Positions 15,171-24,223 of a stretch of DNA of 46,351 nt are shown piece by piece. Within the stretch, counting starts at the first letter, position 1, and each line of letters opens with the position of its first letter. Source of the DNA: Acidobacteria bacterium 28-1 (GTDB taxonomy: Bacteria; Acidobacteriota; Blastocatellia; Pyrinomonadales; Pyrinomonadaceae); the NCBI GenBank assembly GCA_002050365.1, contig MWYZ01000058.1, forward strand, positions 1 through 46,351, given 5' to 3'. Below the pieces are notes generated by a model. The model was given only the letters and a program-made list of their open reading frames with translations, was not told the DNA's origin and ran no database searches. A program made the translations under genes and the position numbers.

Positions 15171-17045
15171 ATGAGCATTCCCGAATTTAATGAAATCGTC
15201 GAACCAAACGACCAAACAGAAGCCCGCCGCGAGCATCTCGAACGATTAAGAGATTTAATCGGCAACGTCTATCCGAATAAATACAGGCGCGAAGTTCTCC
15301 AAGACGGACAGGTAATTATTCCAGACCAAAAGGCGACGATTACAAACGTCGCCCGATTTGCCAGACCGATAAAAGACAAACATATTTCGGAATTGCCGGA
15401 AGGCGAAAAACCGTCCGACGAACATCGCGACGCGGCGAACGCCGAACTAAATCAATATCGCATTCGAATTGCCGGAAGATTAGCCGTTCCGCCGCGCGTA
15501 ATGGGCAAAGCGGCGTTTGTTCATTTGTCGGACGGCATCGAGCGTCTGCAAATTTACGTTCGCAAGCAGGACGCGAAAGCCGTGAATAACGACACGGGCG
15601 AGACGATTGACGAAGAAGGCACGGCTTGGGAATTATTCGGACTGCTTGACCACGGCGATTTTATCGGTGTCGAAGGTTTTTTGTTTGTGACGAAAACCGG
15701 CGAATTGAGCGTTCACGTCGAGACGATTCAGTTTTTGTCGAAAGCGATGTTTCCGATGCCCGACAAAATGCACGGCATCAGCGACCCGGAATTGCAAAGG
15801 CGTTTTCGTTACGCCGATTTGATTGCATCGAGTCTGCAAGTCGAGCGCGACGATTTGACGACGCGCGAGGTTTTTGAACGCCGCGCGAAATTAATCAGCG
15901 GAATGCGCCGGTTTCTTGACGACAACGGATTCATCGAAGTCGAAACGCCGATGCTCACGCCGAAAGCGACGGGCGCGGCGGCGAAGCCTTTTAAGACGCA
16001 TCATAACGCTTTAGGCATTGACCTTTACGCCCGCATCGCGCCGGAACTTTATCTGAAACGCCTGACCGTCGGCGGTTTTGAAAAGGTTTACGAACTCAAC
16101 AGAAATTTCCGCAACGAAGGTTTGTCCCAAAAACACAATCCCGAATTCACGATGCTCGAATTCTACGCAGCGTATATGGACGTGAACGGAATGATGGATT
16201 TCGCCGAAGCGATGATTAAGGAATCGGTGCAGAAAGCGACGGGCGGAAGTTTGCAGGTGAATTATGATGGACGCGCAATTGATTTTTCAAAGTTTGAAAG
16301 ATTGACGATGAAAAAGGCTATTGTTAGACATTGGCGAGAAGAGAATAGGCAACTAGGTAATGAATTTTTTGAAATTCAATGGCTTGATTCTCCTGTTCAG
16401 GTTGCAAGACTTAGAAGGTTCTTAGCATATATGTCTGTTGCAGAAGTTGAGTATGTCCAAAGTGCAAATCCTACGAGATACATCATTGAAGATGCTAAAA
16501 AGATTATTGATGAAAAAGCTATGGAAGCCAGAATAAAGGAGGCAAAAAACATTTGGTTTTCAGTGTCGGATGAAATACAAGAGAATACTAGCGAAGTATT
16601 TGAAAGTTTTGAAAAAAATGTTGTAGAACTATTTGAAATAGTAGCTGAAGAAAAACTAATCCAACCGATCTTCATCATTGATTACCCGAAATCAATTTCG
16701 CCTTTGTCAAAAGCGTCGCCGGAGAATCCGAACGTCGCCGAGCGATTTGAATTGTTTATCAACGGGATGGAATGCGCCAACGGTTTTTCGGAACTCAACG
16801 ACCCGCAGGAACAATACGAGCGGCTCATTGACCAGATGAAAGAGCGCGAAGGCGGCGACGAGGAAGCGATGGTTTTGGACGAAGATTACATCCGCGCTCT
16901 GGCTTACGGAATGCCGCCCGCCGCCGGAATCGGCATCGGGATTGATAGGTTGGTGATGCTTCTAACGAACAAACATTCGATTCGAGACGTGATTCTATTC
17001 CCGCATATGCGACCGGAGAGGAAAGAAGGGGAGACGGTAGAATAG
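15171..17045 (+). CDS. lysS: Lysyl-tRNA synthetase, class II, with a large internal insertion
   Basis: LysS charges tRNA-Lys. The 624-residue protein exceeds the usual length of about 500. The N-terminal OB-fold (about 90-200) is followed by the class II core: motif 1 '[19 protein letters not shown]', motif 2 '[20 protein letters not shown]' (about 312-331), and motif 3 '[15 protein letters not shown]' near the end. Between 'LTMKKAI' and '[10 protein letters not shown]' it has 104 residues where E. coli has about 43; this stretch is also low in GC and uses rare-type codons (AGA, ATA, CTA). The catalytic motifs are intact, so it is presumably active. The N-terminal domain also contains a charged loop (about 60-95) not seen in E. 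coli LysS. Confidence 0.95.
   Translation: MSIPEFNEIVEPNDQTEARREHLERLRDLIGNVYPNKYRREVLQDGQVIIPDQKATITNVARFARPIKDKHISELPEGEKPSDEHRDAANAELNQYRIRIAGRLAVPPRVMGKAAFVHLSDGIERLQIYVRKQDAKAVNNDTGETIDEEGTAWELFGLLDHGDFIGVEGFLFVTKTGELSVHVETIQFLSKAMFPMPDKMHGISDPELQRRFRYADLIASSLQVERDDLTTREVFERRAKLISGMRRFLDDNGFIEVETPMLTPKATGAAAKPFKTHHNALGIDLYARIAPELYLKRLTVGGFEKVYELNRNFRNEGLSQKHNPEFTMLEFYAAYMDVNGMMDFAEAMIKESVQKATGGSLQVNYDGRAIDFSKFERLTMKKAIVRHWREENRQLGNEFFEIQWLDSPVQVARLRRFLAYMSVAEVEYVQSANPTRYIIEDAKKIIDEKAMEARIKEAKNIWFSVSDEIQENTSEVFESFEKNVVELFEIVAEEKLIQPIFIIDYPKSISPLSKASPENPNVAERFELFINGMECANGFSELNDPQEQYERLIDQMKEREGGDEEAMVLDEDYIRALAYGMPPAAGIGIGIDRLVMLLTNKHSIRDVILFPHMRPERKEGETVE
16310..16670 (+). other. Low-GC segment inside lysS
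   Basis: The five lines from 16321 to 16620 count to about 35% GC by hand, while lysS on both sides is well above 50%. The change is sharp at both edges and coincides with the extra segment of the protein (about residues 380-498). Codons AGA, AGG, ATA and CTA, scarce in the rest of the gene, cluster here. It looks like DNA of different origin inserted or exchanged in frame. Confidence 0.75.
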
Positions 17046-17092
17046 ATGCGGAAAAACGTTCGGCGGCGTAATTCCGCGAGTAATCAAACGAT

Positions 17093-17470
17093 ATGAAATT
17101 TGCCAAAATCATATTTTACGTGGCGGGCGTTTACGGCTTGATTGTTTTGTTTCCGCAGTATTTTATGGAGGCGAAAAACAGTCAAGATTTTCCGCCGCCG
17201 ATTACGCATCCAGAATATTATTATGGTTTTATTGGTGTCGCGCTCGCGTTTCAGGTTTTGTTTTTGATTATCGCCCGCCGTCCCGTTCAATATCGCGCGG
17301 CGATGATTCCGTCTGTTATCGAAAAATTCAGTTTCGGCATCGCCGCAGTCGTTTTATTTTTGCAGAATCGGCTGGCAATGCCTTTATTTGCGGCAGGTTT
17401 GATTGATTTGATATTCGGATTACTTTTCATCGCCGCATTTTTGAAAACCGAACCCTACTCGTCCGATTAA
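17093..17470 (+). CDS. Small four-helix membrane protein of unknown function
   Basis: A 125-residue protein with four hydrophobic segments: 'IIFYVAGVYGLIVLFPQYF', 'YYGFIGVALAFQVLFLIIA', 'FSFGIAAVVLFLQNRLAMP' and 'FAAGLIDLIFGLLFIAAFL'. Charged residues are few and lie in the loops. I do not recognise the family. It follows lysS by 47 bases in the same direction and may ride on its transcript. No clear ribosome binding site precedes the ATG. Confidence 0.7.
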   Translation: MKFAKIIFYVAGVYGLIVLFPQYFMEAKNSQDFPPPITHPEYYYGFIGVALAFQVLFLIIARRPVQYRAAMIPSVIEKFSFGIAAVVLFLQNRLAMPLFAAGLIDLIFGLLFIAAFLKTEPYSSD

Positions 17471-17547
17471 ATTAACCGCTAAGATTACGGAAAATTTAAT
17501 CATTAAATGAGACAATAAAATTAAATTTGTTTTAAGGAGCAAGAAAA

Positions 17548-17805
17548 ATGGCACAAAGAAAAGATGACGTATTTAACAGCGATGAAAAAAACACGATTAG
17601 AACCGGCAGCGACATTCCGGGCGGCGACGGCACCGTTTCCGACGAAGATATGAATGCCATTTCCGGCGGCAAACGCAAGAAAACCGGACAAGACCATTCA
17701 ACTGAAAACCGAGAAGATATGATGCCGACGAGCGGTGTCGGCGCAATTCAGAGCGGTAGCGATACGACTTCGGACGTGGCGCATCTCGTAGATGATGAGG
17801 AATAA
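17548..17805 (+). CDS. Small acidic, probably disordered protein
   Basis: The 85-residue product is rich in Asp, Glu, Ser, Gly and Thr with no hydrophobic core (for example 'GSDIPGGDGTVSDEDMNAISGG' in its first half), so intrinsic disorder is likely. A strong ribosome binding site (AAGGAG) precedes ATG 17548, and the next gene starts 4 bases after its stop codon, which supports it as a real operon member. I do not recognise a family. Confidence 0.65.
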   Translation: MAQRKDDVFNSDEKNTIRTGSDIPGGDGTVSDEDMNAISGGKRKKTGQDHSTENREDMMPTSGVGAIQSGSDTTSDVAHLVDDEE

Positions 17806-17809
17806 AATT

Positions 17810-18214
17810 ATGTTTACAGACGTAGAATCGCAACTCGAAGGCATTAAGGAAATTTTCGCCGATGCAAAACGCGAAGACAACTGGAACTTGGACGAAGAAA
17901 TGCTTTACAGCTTTTACTTTGTGGACACGAGTGTTGATAAACTCGAAAAGCTCGGTTTGAAACTCGAAGCTGACGGCTACGATTTCGTAGACGTGTTTGA
18001 ACTCGGTGACGAAGACACCGACAAGCCGACGGGCGAATATCTGCTGCATATTGATAAAGTCGAAATGCACACGCCCGAATCGCTGGCGCAACGCAACATC
18101 GAATTTCAAAAGCTCGCCGACGAATATGAAATCGAAACCTATGACGGCTGGGAATTCGGCGAAGTCGGCGGCGAAGAAGGTGACGAAGAATTTGAAGACG
18201 AAGACGAAGAATAA
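17810..18214 (+). CDS. RraB-domain-like protein
   Basis: The 134-residue acidic protein has a layout like RraB, the regulator that binds RNase E in E. coli: an N-terminal helix ('VESQLEGIKEIFADAK'), a strand region 'LYSFYFVDTSVDKLEKLGLKLEADGYDFVDVFEL', then 'LLHIDKVEMHTPESLAQRNIEFQKLADEYEIETYDGWEFGEV'. The terminal 'YDGWE' is typical of the family. The tail is almost pure Asp/Glu. I chose ATG 17810 because GAGG (17797-17800) lies 9 bases ahead; an in-frame ATG at 17792 would overlap the preceding gene. Whether it acts on an RNase is unproven. Confidence 0.65.
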   Translation: MFTDVESQLEGIKEIFADAKREDNWNLDEEMLYSFYFVDTSVDKLEKLGLKLEADGYDFVDVFELGDEDTDKPTGEYLLHIDKVEMHTPESLAQRNIEFQKLADEYEIETYDGWEFGEVGGEEGDEEFEDEDEE

Positions 18215-18228
18215 ATCAAGATAAAACA

Positions 18229-18309
18229 ATTTACAGGGATAATGGAATGAACCGAGGGTGAATCAAGATAAATTTTACATCCTTGTTTATCCTGTTATCC
18301 CTGTAAATT
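18229..18309. repeat. TTTACAGGGATAA palindrome
   Basis: AATTTACAGGGATAA (18229-18243) is matched perfectly by TTATCCCTGTAAATT (18295-18309). The 51-base loop contains smaller repeats (AATCAAGATAAA, CTTGTTTATCC). It begins 14 bases after the RraB-like gene and reaches into the longest reading of the following gene. Confidence 0.8.
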
Positions 18310-18392
18310 TTTGTAGAAAATTGAGAAACTCCGACGAACAAAGCAAGCCTTTGGAACGGGGCGAAAGCGTAAAAGTTTTGCGCCTCTGGCAG

Positions 18393-19760
18393 ATGATTTT
18401 CCTCGGTAAAGGCACGTTTGTCCGTCAATTTATTCACGCTTTAATCAGCATCGCGCTGCGGCTTTTCTTTCGCCGCATCGAAGCCGTCAACGTCGAGAAA
18501 GCCCCGCAAGACGGCGCGATTATCTTTGTTCTCAATCATCCGAACGGTTTGGTTGACCCCGCGTTGGTGTTCGTTAGCTTGCCGCGCCGCGTTTCTTTTC
18601 TCGCCAAATCTACGCTTTATGACAATCCAATCGCCGGATTTCTCCTGCGGACATTTGAAATTTTGCCGATTTACCGGCGCATTGATGCGCTCGGTGATAT
18701 AGCGAAAAATCGTTCGACGTTTGAAAATTGCCACGAGCTTTTAGGTCGCGGACGCTGTATCGCTATTTTCCCGGAAGGTATTTCGCACGATGCGACTAAA
18801 CTTCAACCGATAAAAACGGGCGCGGCGCGGATTGCATTGGGAGCTTTAGCCGTCGGCGAAGATTTGAGAAAAAACGGTTTGAAGATTATGGCAGTCGGAC
18901 TTTATTACACTTCAAAAACCGCTTTTCGGAGCGAAGCGTTGATTCGTTACGGCGAGTTATTAGATGTCGAACCGGTCGAATTAGACGAAGCCGGCGAACC
19001 GCCGCGCGATGCTGTGTTGCGTCTGACGAGCAGAATCGAAACCGCTTTAAAAAACGTAACTCTGAATCTCGAAACGGCTGGCGAACTCGAAACAGTCGTC
19101 AAAGCCGAAGCTCTTTTTTCGTCGGTTTATGAAAATCTGCTTTTCAAACAAACCTTAACGCAAACTTTTCAAAGATTACAGAATCTGGCTGAAAAATACA
19201 AACTTCTCGGACAAAACGAACCGGAAAAAATGCGGCGCTTGAGCGAAAAAGTTACGCGATACGAAAACAATCTGCAAACGAGCGGCGTAACGACCGAAAG
19301 CCTTTCGGTTTTGCAGCACCCGACGGCTTATGTTTTCCGCTATTTAATTTTGCGAATTGTGATTTTAATTCTTCTTGCGCCGTTTTCGATTGTCGGTGCG
19401 ATTGTTCATTCGCCCGCCTATCTTTTTTCAAATCTTCTCGGTTTAATGGTTACCAAACACGGCGACGACGCGGCTGGCTCGACCTCGAAAATTCTCGCCG
19501 CTTGTATTTTTATGCCCTTGACGTGGCTGATTGTCGCCGGCACAATTTTTTATTTTTTCAGTTGGCAATTTGCACTCGCTTCGATTCCGCTGACAATTTT
19601 GTGCGGTTATGTCGCTCTCAGAAGTTTTGAAACGCTGATTGATATGCGCATCTGGCTCAAAGCGGCGTGGCTTCTTATTCGTCAACGCGCGTTGTTTTTG
19701 CGTCTACTGATTCAGCGTGAAAGTTTGCAGAGGGAAATCGCCGAGATGATTGAGAAATAA
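18393..19760 (+). CDS. PlsC-like glycerolipid acyltransferase with C-terminal membrane domain
   Basis: The acyltransferase domain has 'NHPNGLVDPALV' (block I with the catalytic His and Asp), 'LPIYRRID' (block II) and 'IAIFPEGISHD' (block III), as in 1-acyl-glycerol-3-phosphate and glycerol-3-phosphate acyltransferases. The spacing HPNGLVD is that of the Gat/SCT1-like group. A long second half holds a helical region and three or four membrane helices ('YLILRIVILILLAPFSIVGAIV', 'MPLTWLIVAGTIFYFFSW'). It likely acylates glycerolipid precursors at the membrane. The frame is open back to a GTG at 18258, but the first 18 or so codons of that version lie in the palindrome at 18229-18309, so I prefer ATG 18393, which starts at 'MIFLGKGTFVRQF'. 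Confidence 0.83.
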   Translation: MIFLGKGTFVRQFIHALISIALRLFFRRIEAVNVEKAPQDGAIIFVLNHPNGLVDPALVFVSLPRRVSFLAKSTLYDNPIAGFLLRTFEILPIYRRIDALGDIAKNRSTFENCHELLGRGRCIAIFPEGISHDATKLQPIKTGAARIALGALAVGEDLRKNGLKIMAVGLYYTSKTAFRSEALIRYGELLDVEPVELDEAGEPPRDAVLRLTSRIETALKNVTLNLETAGELETVVKAEALFSSVYENLLFKQTLTQTFQRLQNLAEKYKLLGQNEPEKMRRLSEKVTRYENNLQTSGVTTESLSVLQHPTAYVFRYLILRIVILILLAPFSIVGAIVHSPAYLFSNLLGLMVTKHGDDAAGSTSKILAACIFMPLTWLIVAGTIFYFFSWQFALASIPLTILCGYVALRSFETLIDMRIWLKAAWLLIRQRALFLRLLIQRESLQREIAEMIEK

Positions 19761-19780
19761 GCCAAGGAAAAATTTCATAA

Positions 19781-19817
19781 AAATGCGCGGCGGGAAATTT
19801 TCCGACCGCGCTTTTAA
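19781..19817. terminator. Bidirectional terminator between convergent genes
   Basis: GCGCGG (19785-19790) pairs with CCGCGC (19806-19811), and the inner GGAAA with TTTCC, flanked by AAAA on the left and TTTT on the right. It lies between the acyltransferase stop and the convergent Oar-like gene stop, so it can serve both strands. Confidence 0.75.
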
Positions 19818-19838
19818 TTATTGGACGATAAACTTGGA

Positions 19839-22800
19839 TTAGAAAACTAATCTTGCGCCCAATACGATGCGCCGATTACCGCCGTTTGTTCCCCATTGGT
19901 CGAGGAAGTTCGGCGCGTTGATGCGTCCTTCGGGCACACCGAAGTTGCGATGGTTCAAGACGTTAAACATATCGGCGCGAAGCTGGATGCGAACATTTTC
20001 GGCAATCCGTGTATTTTTGATAACGCCGAAATCAACGAGTGCCAGTCGCTGCGCCCGCAAGATATTGCGCCCAGCGTTTCCAACGCGCTCTTGTCCGCGC
20101 GATAAACGCCTAAACAAACTCGCGCCGCCCGCCTGTAAAATATCCGGTATCGTCATACTCGAAAGGTTTAAAGTTGTATTTAAATTCGGACGAATTGCGT
20201 TTCCGACCAAACCGTCAATCCCAGCCAGAGCACCGGACGGGTCTTCACCGTTGAGAACCGTGAACGGCGCACCGCTCTGAATAGTAAAGAATGAATTGAC
20301 TTGAAATCCGCCGAGAAGTCGCCCGACGAATCCTCCTTGTTCTTGGAAAAACGGCAGTTCGTAGACGAAATTGCCCGATAAACGATGTGGTCGGTCGAAA
20401 CTCGAACGAGCGCGGTCGCCTTCTAAATTAAAAGAATCCTGTGCAACGGCAACTTCCGCGTTTGACGGATTAAAGGTTTCCGATGCCGTATCAATAAACG
20501 AACTGTAAGTATAGTTAACACCGGCGCTAAAGCCGCGGCTCAAGCGTTTTTCCAAACTAGCTTGCAAGGCGTTATAAATCGAATTGGCTTTATTGCCTCG
20601 CAGACGAATGATACCGAGTGTCGGGTCAGCCCGCGGCGCAAGAACGATTGGCACGACATTATTGTTATTGTCACGACCAATCGCATTACAAGTTGGACAA
20701 GCAACGCGCGGATTGGCATCAATCGTTTGAAACAATCCTGTTCCTTTGGTTCTGATATAACCAACCTTCATCACCAAATCACTTGCTAATTCACGCTGCA
20801 CTTCAAACGAGAATTGATCAGTTGCCGGTGAGCGGAAATCGCCCGCGACTACTGTTCGGGTCAAAAGATTAGGATTTGAAATATTCGGAACGGTAGTCGC
20901 TCTCAGTGTCGTGAAAGCACTAGCGGACGGCAAAGTTACCGAAGCTAAATATGGAAATCCACCGGCGATATTCAGATTAAGATTGATATAATTGGCATCA
21001 TAAGTGCGCGAGTAACCGCCTCTCAAAACCAATTTATCGCCGCCGGTAATAAAACCGAGTATGCCGTCGCCGCTCGTGCGCGGATTAAAGTTAAAGCCGA
21101 TGCGCGGCATAAAGTTGTTTTTATCAGTCGTCGGCACAGGCGTTAATGCAAAACGCGGGTCGTTTCCGTTTGCCGCCAAGACTCGTTTATTGGTTTCTTT
21201 CAGGTAACTAAAAGAATCTCCCGGAAATTCGTAGCGCAGTCCGAGTGTTAAAGTAAAATTCGGCGTGACGCGCCATTCATCCTGGACATAAGTATAAAAT
21301 TCGTTCCAGCGATAAAAACCGATTGTATCGCCGCCGCGCAACGGAAGATTGATGGTCGAGGTTTGCGCTATATCATCCACAAAATTTTGTAGTGTAGTAT
21401 ACGCAAGACGACCCCGAACAGTCGGGACAAAGAAACTTTTGACGTCAGTGCGGCGCAGGTCAACGCCGAATTTCAAATTGTGATTGCCTGTCGTATAAGA
21501 GAGTGAATCCTGAATTTGATAAGTGTCATTGATGCGAAACTGCGGTAAATTAACCGCCAATCCGATAGCCGTGCGGCTTGCGGCAGCGTTAAAACCAGTC
21601 AATCCCAAATCGGAAATTTCAATTGATGGAATTGATTCGGATGACGGGTCAGCGGCATTGGTAACCGAATCGAACCGCGTCCAAGCGATACGTGCTTCAT
21701 TAGATAGTTTGCTGCTTAAAATACTGTTTAGCACGATGGTGGCGGCTTTTGTTTTCGTCGGGCTGACTGTGGTCAATCCCGGCGGTGTAACTTGTCCTGT
21801 GCCGCTCGATTCCTGAGAATCAAACCGATAACGTCCATATAAAAGGTTTCGGTCGCTGATGCGATGATCAATTCTAAACGAACCTTGGTCGTCGTCGAAT
21901 TTAATCGATGACGAACCAGTTATGTCACCGAGCGGAACGACATAAGTTTGTCCGTTAGCAGTAAAACTGCGTGTTTGACCGTTTGGCGTGCCTGCAGGAA
22001 GAAACTGCAAAAGCGCGGCAACCTGCGGGCGATTACCGACGGCAGCCTGCAAAATCGCCCGTCCGGCTTCAGTCGGCGCGCCGCGCAGTGTGAAACCCGA
22101 ACCCAACTGCCGGTCAGTCCAGCGTTGATAATCGCCGAAGAAAAACGTCCGGTCGGTTCCTTTCCAAAAAGTGGGACCGCCTTCGCCAAAAGCGAGAAAG
22201 GTTAACGGACCGCCGAAGGTAAAGCCGTATTGAAATTCTTTACGAAACGGTGACCGTTTTCTTTCCTCGATAGTTGCGTTCGGGTTGCAAAATCCGGCGC
22301 GTTTATCAAGATTGCTGCAAGAGTTTAGACTGTTGTTATTATGAAAGACAAAAGTCGAACCGTGGAAATTGTTCGTGCCGGATTTGCCGACAAAGTTAAC
22401 GACCGCGCCGGAATTGCGCCCGTATTCGGCTAAAAACTGATTGGTAATAATTCGGACTTCTTGAATTGCATCCGGGTTATTAATCGCTATCTGTCCGCCT
22501 GAAACGCTCGGATCGTTAATGTCCTGCCCGTCAATCATAAAATTGTTTGAGCGCAGACGACCGCCGTTTGAGGAAAAACTGACTCCGTTGGCAAAACCGG
22601 TTTGCCCGGAACTTAGTTGACTAACACCGGGAACCGAGAGCAAAACATTATAAACATTTCGATTAGTCGCAATTGGAAGTTCGGAAAGGCGTTTTTCGTC
22701 AAATCTGGTGCTGACTTCAGCCGTCGTTGTATTTAAGAGCGAAGCATTCTCCGTTACCGTGACAACTTCCTGAATCCCGCCGGTTTTCAGTCCGACATCC

Positions 22801-23117
22801 ACGACGGCGTTTTGGTTGACGAGCAACGTAATACCTGTTTGAACATATTTGGCGAAGTTTGCGGCTTCGACCGTAACTTCATATCCGCCGATGGGCAGGT
22901 TGACAAAATTATACCGACCTTCATCATTGGTTTGATTGGTGCGGTTAAATCCTGTTTCGACGTTTCGCACAGTAACGGTTGCATTGGGAACAACTGCTTG
23001 TTGTGCGTCTAACACCGTTCCCGAAATCGAACCGGTAGTTGACTGTGCCGAAGCGAATCCGATATTACTCAAAATCAGTAATGCGGCGAGTAAAAGAAAA
23101 TGAATTTTTTTGTTCAT
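19839..23117 (-). CDS. Oar-like TonB-dependent outer-membrane receptor
   Basis: The 1092-residue protein starts with a signal peptide (1-25, 'GFASAQ'), then a carboxypeptidase-regulatory-like beta domain ('GSISGTVLDAQQAVVPNATVTVRN..TNDEGRYNFVNLPIGGYEVTV', about 28-110), a plug domain ('DEKRLSELPIATNRNVYNVLLSVPGV', 'NNFMIDGQDINDPSV') and a long beta barrel ending in Phe. This is the acidobacterial Oar/OmpA-related TonB receptor type, usually present in many copies per genome and thought to import or bind oligosaccharides or peptides. No neighbour identifies the ligand. It is a single-gene unit, with 263 bases of AT-rich sequence upstream holding its promoter and that of the divergent transporter. 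Confidence 0.9.
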   Translation of the reverse strand: MNKKIHFLLLAALLILSNIGFASAQSTTGSISGTVLDAQQAVVPNATVTVRNVETGFNRTNQTNDEGRYNFVNLPIGGYEVTVEAANFAKYVQTGITLLVNQNAVVDVGLKTGGIQEVVTVTENASLLNTTTAEVSTRFDEKRLSELPIATNRNVYNVLLSVPGVSQLSSGQTGFANGVSFSSNGGRLRSNNFMIDGQDINDPSVSGGQIAINNPDAIQEVRIITNQFLAEYGRNSGAVVNFVGKSGTNNFHGSTFVFHNNNSLNSCSNLDKRAGFCNPNATIEERKRSPFRKEFQYGFTFGGPLTFLAFGEGGPTFWKGTDRTFFFGDYQRWTDRQLGSGFTLRGAPTEAGRAILQAAVGNRPQVAALLQFLPAGTPNGQTRSFTANGQTYVVPLGDITGSSSIKFDDDQGSFRIDHRISDRNLLYGRYRFDSQESSGTGQVTPPGLTTVSPTKTKAATIVLNSILSSKLSNEARIAWTRFDSVTNAADPSSESIPSIEISDLGLTGFNAAASRTAIGLAVNLPQFRINDTYQIQDSLSYTTGNHNLKFGVDLRRTDVKSFFVPTVRGRLAYTTLQNFVDDIAQTSTINLPLRGGDTIGFYRWNEFYTYVQDEWRVTPNFTLTLGLRYEFPGDSFSYLKETNKRVLAANGNDPRFALTPVPTTDKNNFMPRIGFNFNPRTSGDGILGFITGGDKLVLRGGYSRTYDANYINLNLNIAGGFPYLASVTLPSASAFTTLRATTVPNISNPNLLTRTVVAGDFRSPATDQFSFEVQRELASDLVMKVGYIRTKGTGLFQTIDANPRVACPTCNAIGRDNNNNVVPIVLAPRADPTLGIIRLRGNKANSIYNALQASLEKRLSRGFSAGVNYTYSSFIDTASETFNPSNAEVAVAQDSFNLEGDRARSSFDRPHRLSGNFVYELPFFQEQGGFVGRLLGGFQVNSFFTIQSGAPFTVLNGEDPSGALAGIDGLVGNAIRPNLNTTLNLSSMTIPDILQAGGASLFRRLSRGQERVGNAGRNILRAQRLALVDFGVIKNTRIAENVRIQLRADMFNVLNHRNFGVPEGRINAPNFLDQWGTNGGNRRIVLGARLVF

Positions 23118-23380
23118 ACAATTCTCCTAATAAAGATTTGAATCTAAGTTTAAATTTGATAAAGCGAAGACAGAAAAGAACTCGGTAAAAAAATCACGCA
23201 ATCTTTATTCCCGAAAATCAAACTAAGTTATTGCAATGATTAACGATTAAAAGACAATAGACAACCGTATGAAGAAAATGTTTTATATTCAAAAAAATGG
23301 ATTGAGAAAAATTTGAATAATATTATAAAGTCGCAATTTAAGAAACTTTATTAACCGATAAATTTCTTGAATTTTTCCGA

Positions 23381-24223
23381 ATGAAAACCCCTTTTTACAC
23401 AACTTTCGCGCTCGTCTGTTTCGCGCTCAATTCGCTTTTGTGTCAACTTGCGCTCGGCGCAGAAACAATTGACGCGGCGAGTTTTACGACGATTCGTTTG
23501 ATTTCCGGGACGGCAACGCTTGCGGTCATTTATTATTTCTTTGACAAAAAACGTGAAAATATAATTATTGGAAATTGGCTTTCTGCGTTTTTTCTTTTCG
23601 CTTATGCCATCTGTTTTTCTTTCGCGTATATCAATCTGACGACCGCAACGGGCGCATTGATTTTGTTCGGATGTGTTCAGGCGACAATGATTATTAGTGC
23701 GCTTGTTAAAGGCGAGCGTCCGAAAATTTTAGAATGGCTCGGACTTTTGCTCGCGCTCGGTGGTTTGATTTACTTGGTTTTTCCCGGACTTGCCTCACCG
23801 CCGTTTTTTAGTTCCGCGTTAATGGCTCTGGCGGGAATTGCTTGGGGATTTTACACTCTGCGCGGGCGCGGAAGCGCGAATCCTTTAGCCGAAACGACCG
23901 GGAATTTTGTCCGCACCGTTCCGATGATAATTTTGGCGAGTTTGCCGTTTCTTTCAAAAATTCACTTGTCGCAAAAGGGAATCATCTTTGCTGTTCTGTC
24001 GGGCGCGATTGCTTCCGGCATCGGCTATTCGGTTTGGTATTTTGTTTTGAAGTTTCACACGGCGACCCGCGCGGCAATTCTGCAGCTTTCCGTTCCGGCT
24101 TTGGCTGGATTAGGCGGTGTAATTTTTTTATCTGAAATTATTTCCTTGCGCTTGTTGTCGGCGACAATCTTAATTCTTGGCGGAATCAGTTTGGCAATTT
24201 TCGGAAAAAGAAAGAAAAATTAA
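23381..24223 (+). CDS. EamA/DMT-family transporter
   Basis: The 280-residue protein has ten hydrophobic segments arranged as two five-helix EamA repeats, the drug/metabolite transporter fold. Typical features are 'SAFFLFAYAICFSFAYINLTTATGALILFGCVQ' after the first pairs and the closing 'GGVIFLSEIISLRLLSATILILGGISLAIFG'. Substrates of this family range from amino acids to nucleotide sugars and cannot be told here. Its stop overlaps the convergent btaB stop by 4 bases. No clear ribosome binding site is visible. Confidence 0.85.
   Translation: MKTPFYTTFALVCFALNSLLCQLALGAETIDAASFTTIRLISGTATLAVIYYFFDKKRENIIIGNWLSAFFLFAYAICFSFAYINLTTATGALILFGCVQATMIISALVKGERPKILEWLGLLLALGGLIYLVFPGLASPPFFSSALMALAGIAWGFYTLRGRGSANPLAETTGNFVRTVPMIILASLPFLSKIHLSQKGIIFAVLSGAIASGIGYSVWYFVLKFHTATRAAILQLSVPALAGLGGVIFLSEIISLRLLSATILILGGISLAIFGKRKKN

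Noticed and set aside
17465..17501. Hairpin GATTAAATT / AATTTAATC as terminator
   Set aside because: The stem is almost all A and T with no T-run attached, so it is unlikely to terminate.
17548..17805. Double-glycine leader peptide (NAISGG) suggesting a bacteriocin
   Set aside because: The sequence after GG is acidic and disordered, not a hydrophobic core peptide, and no peptidase-containing ABC transporter is near.
17597..18229. 210-codon minus-strand frame rich in Phe and Val
   Set aside because: Reverse of the acidic RraB-like gene and its neighbour; Glu codons read backwards give Phe and Leu.
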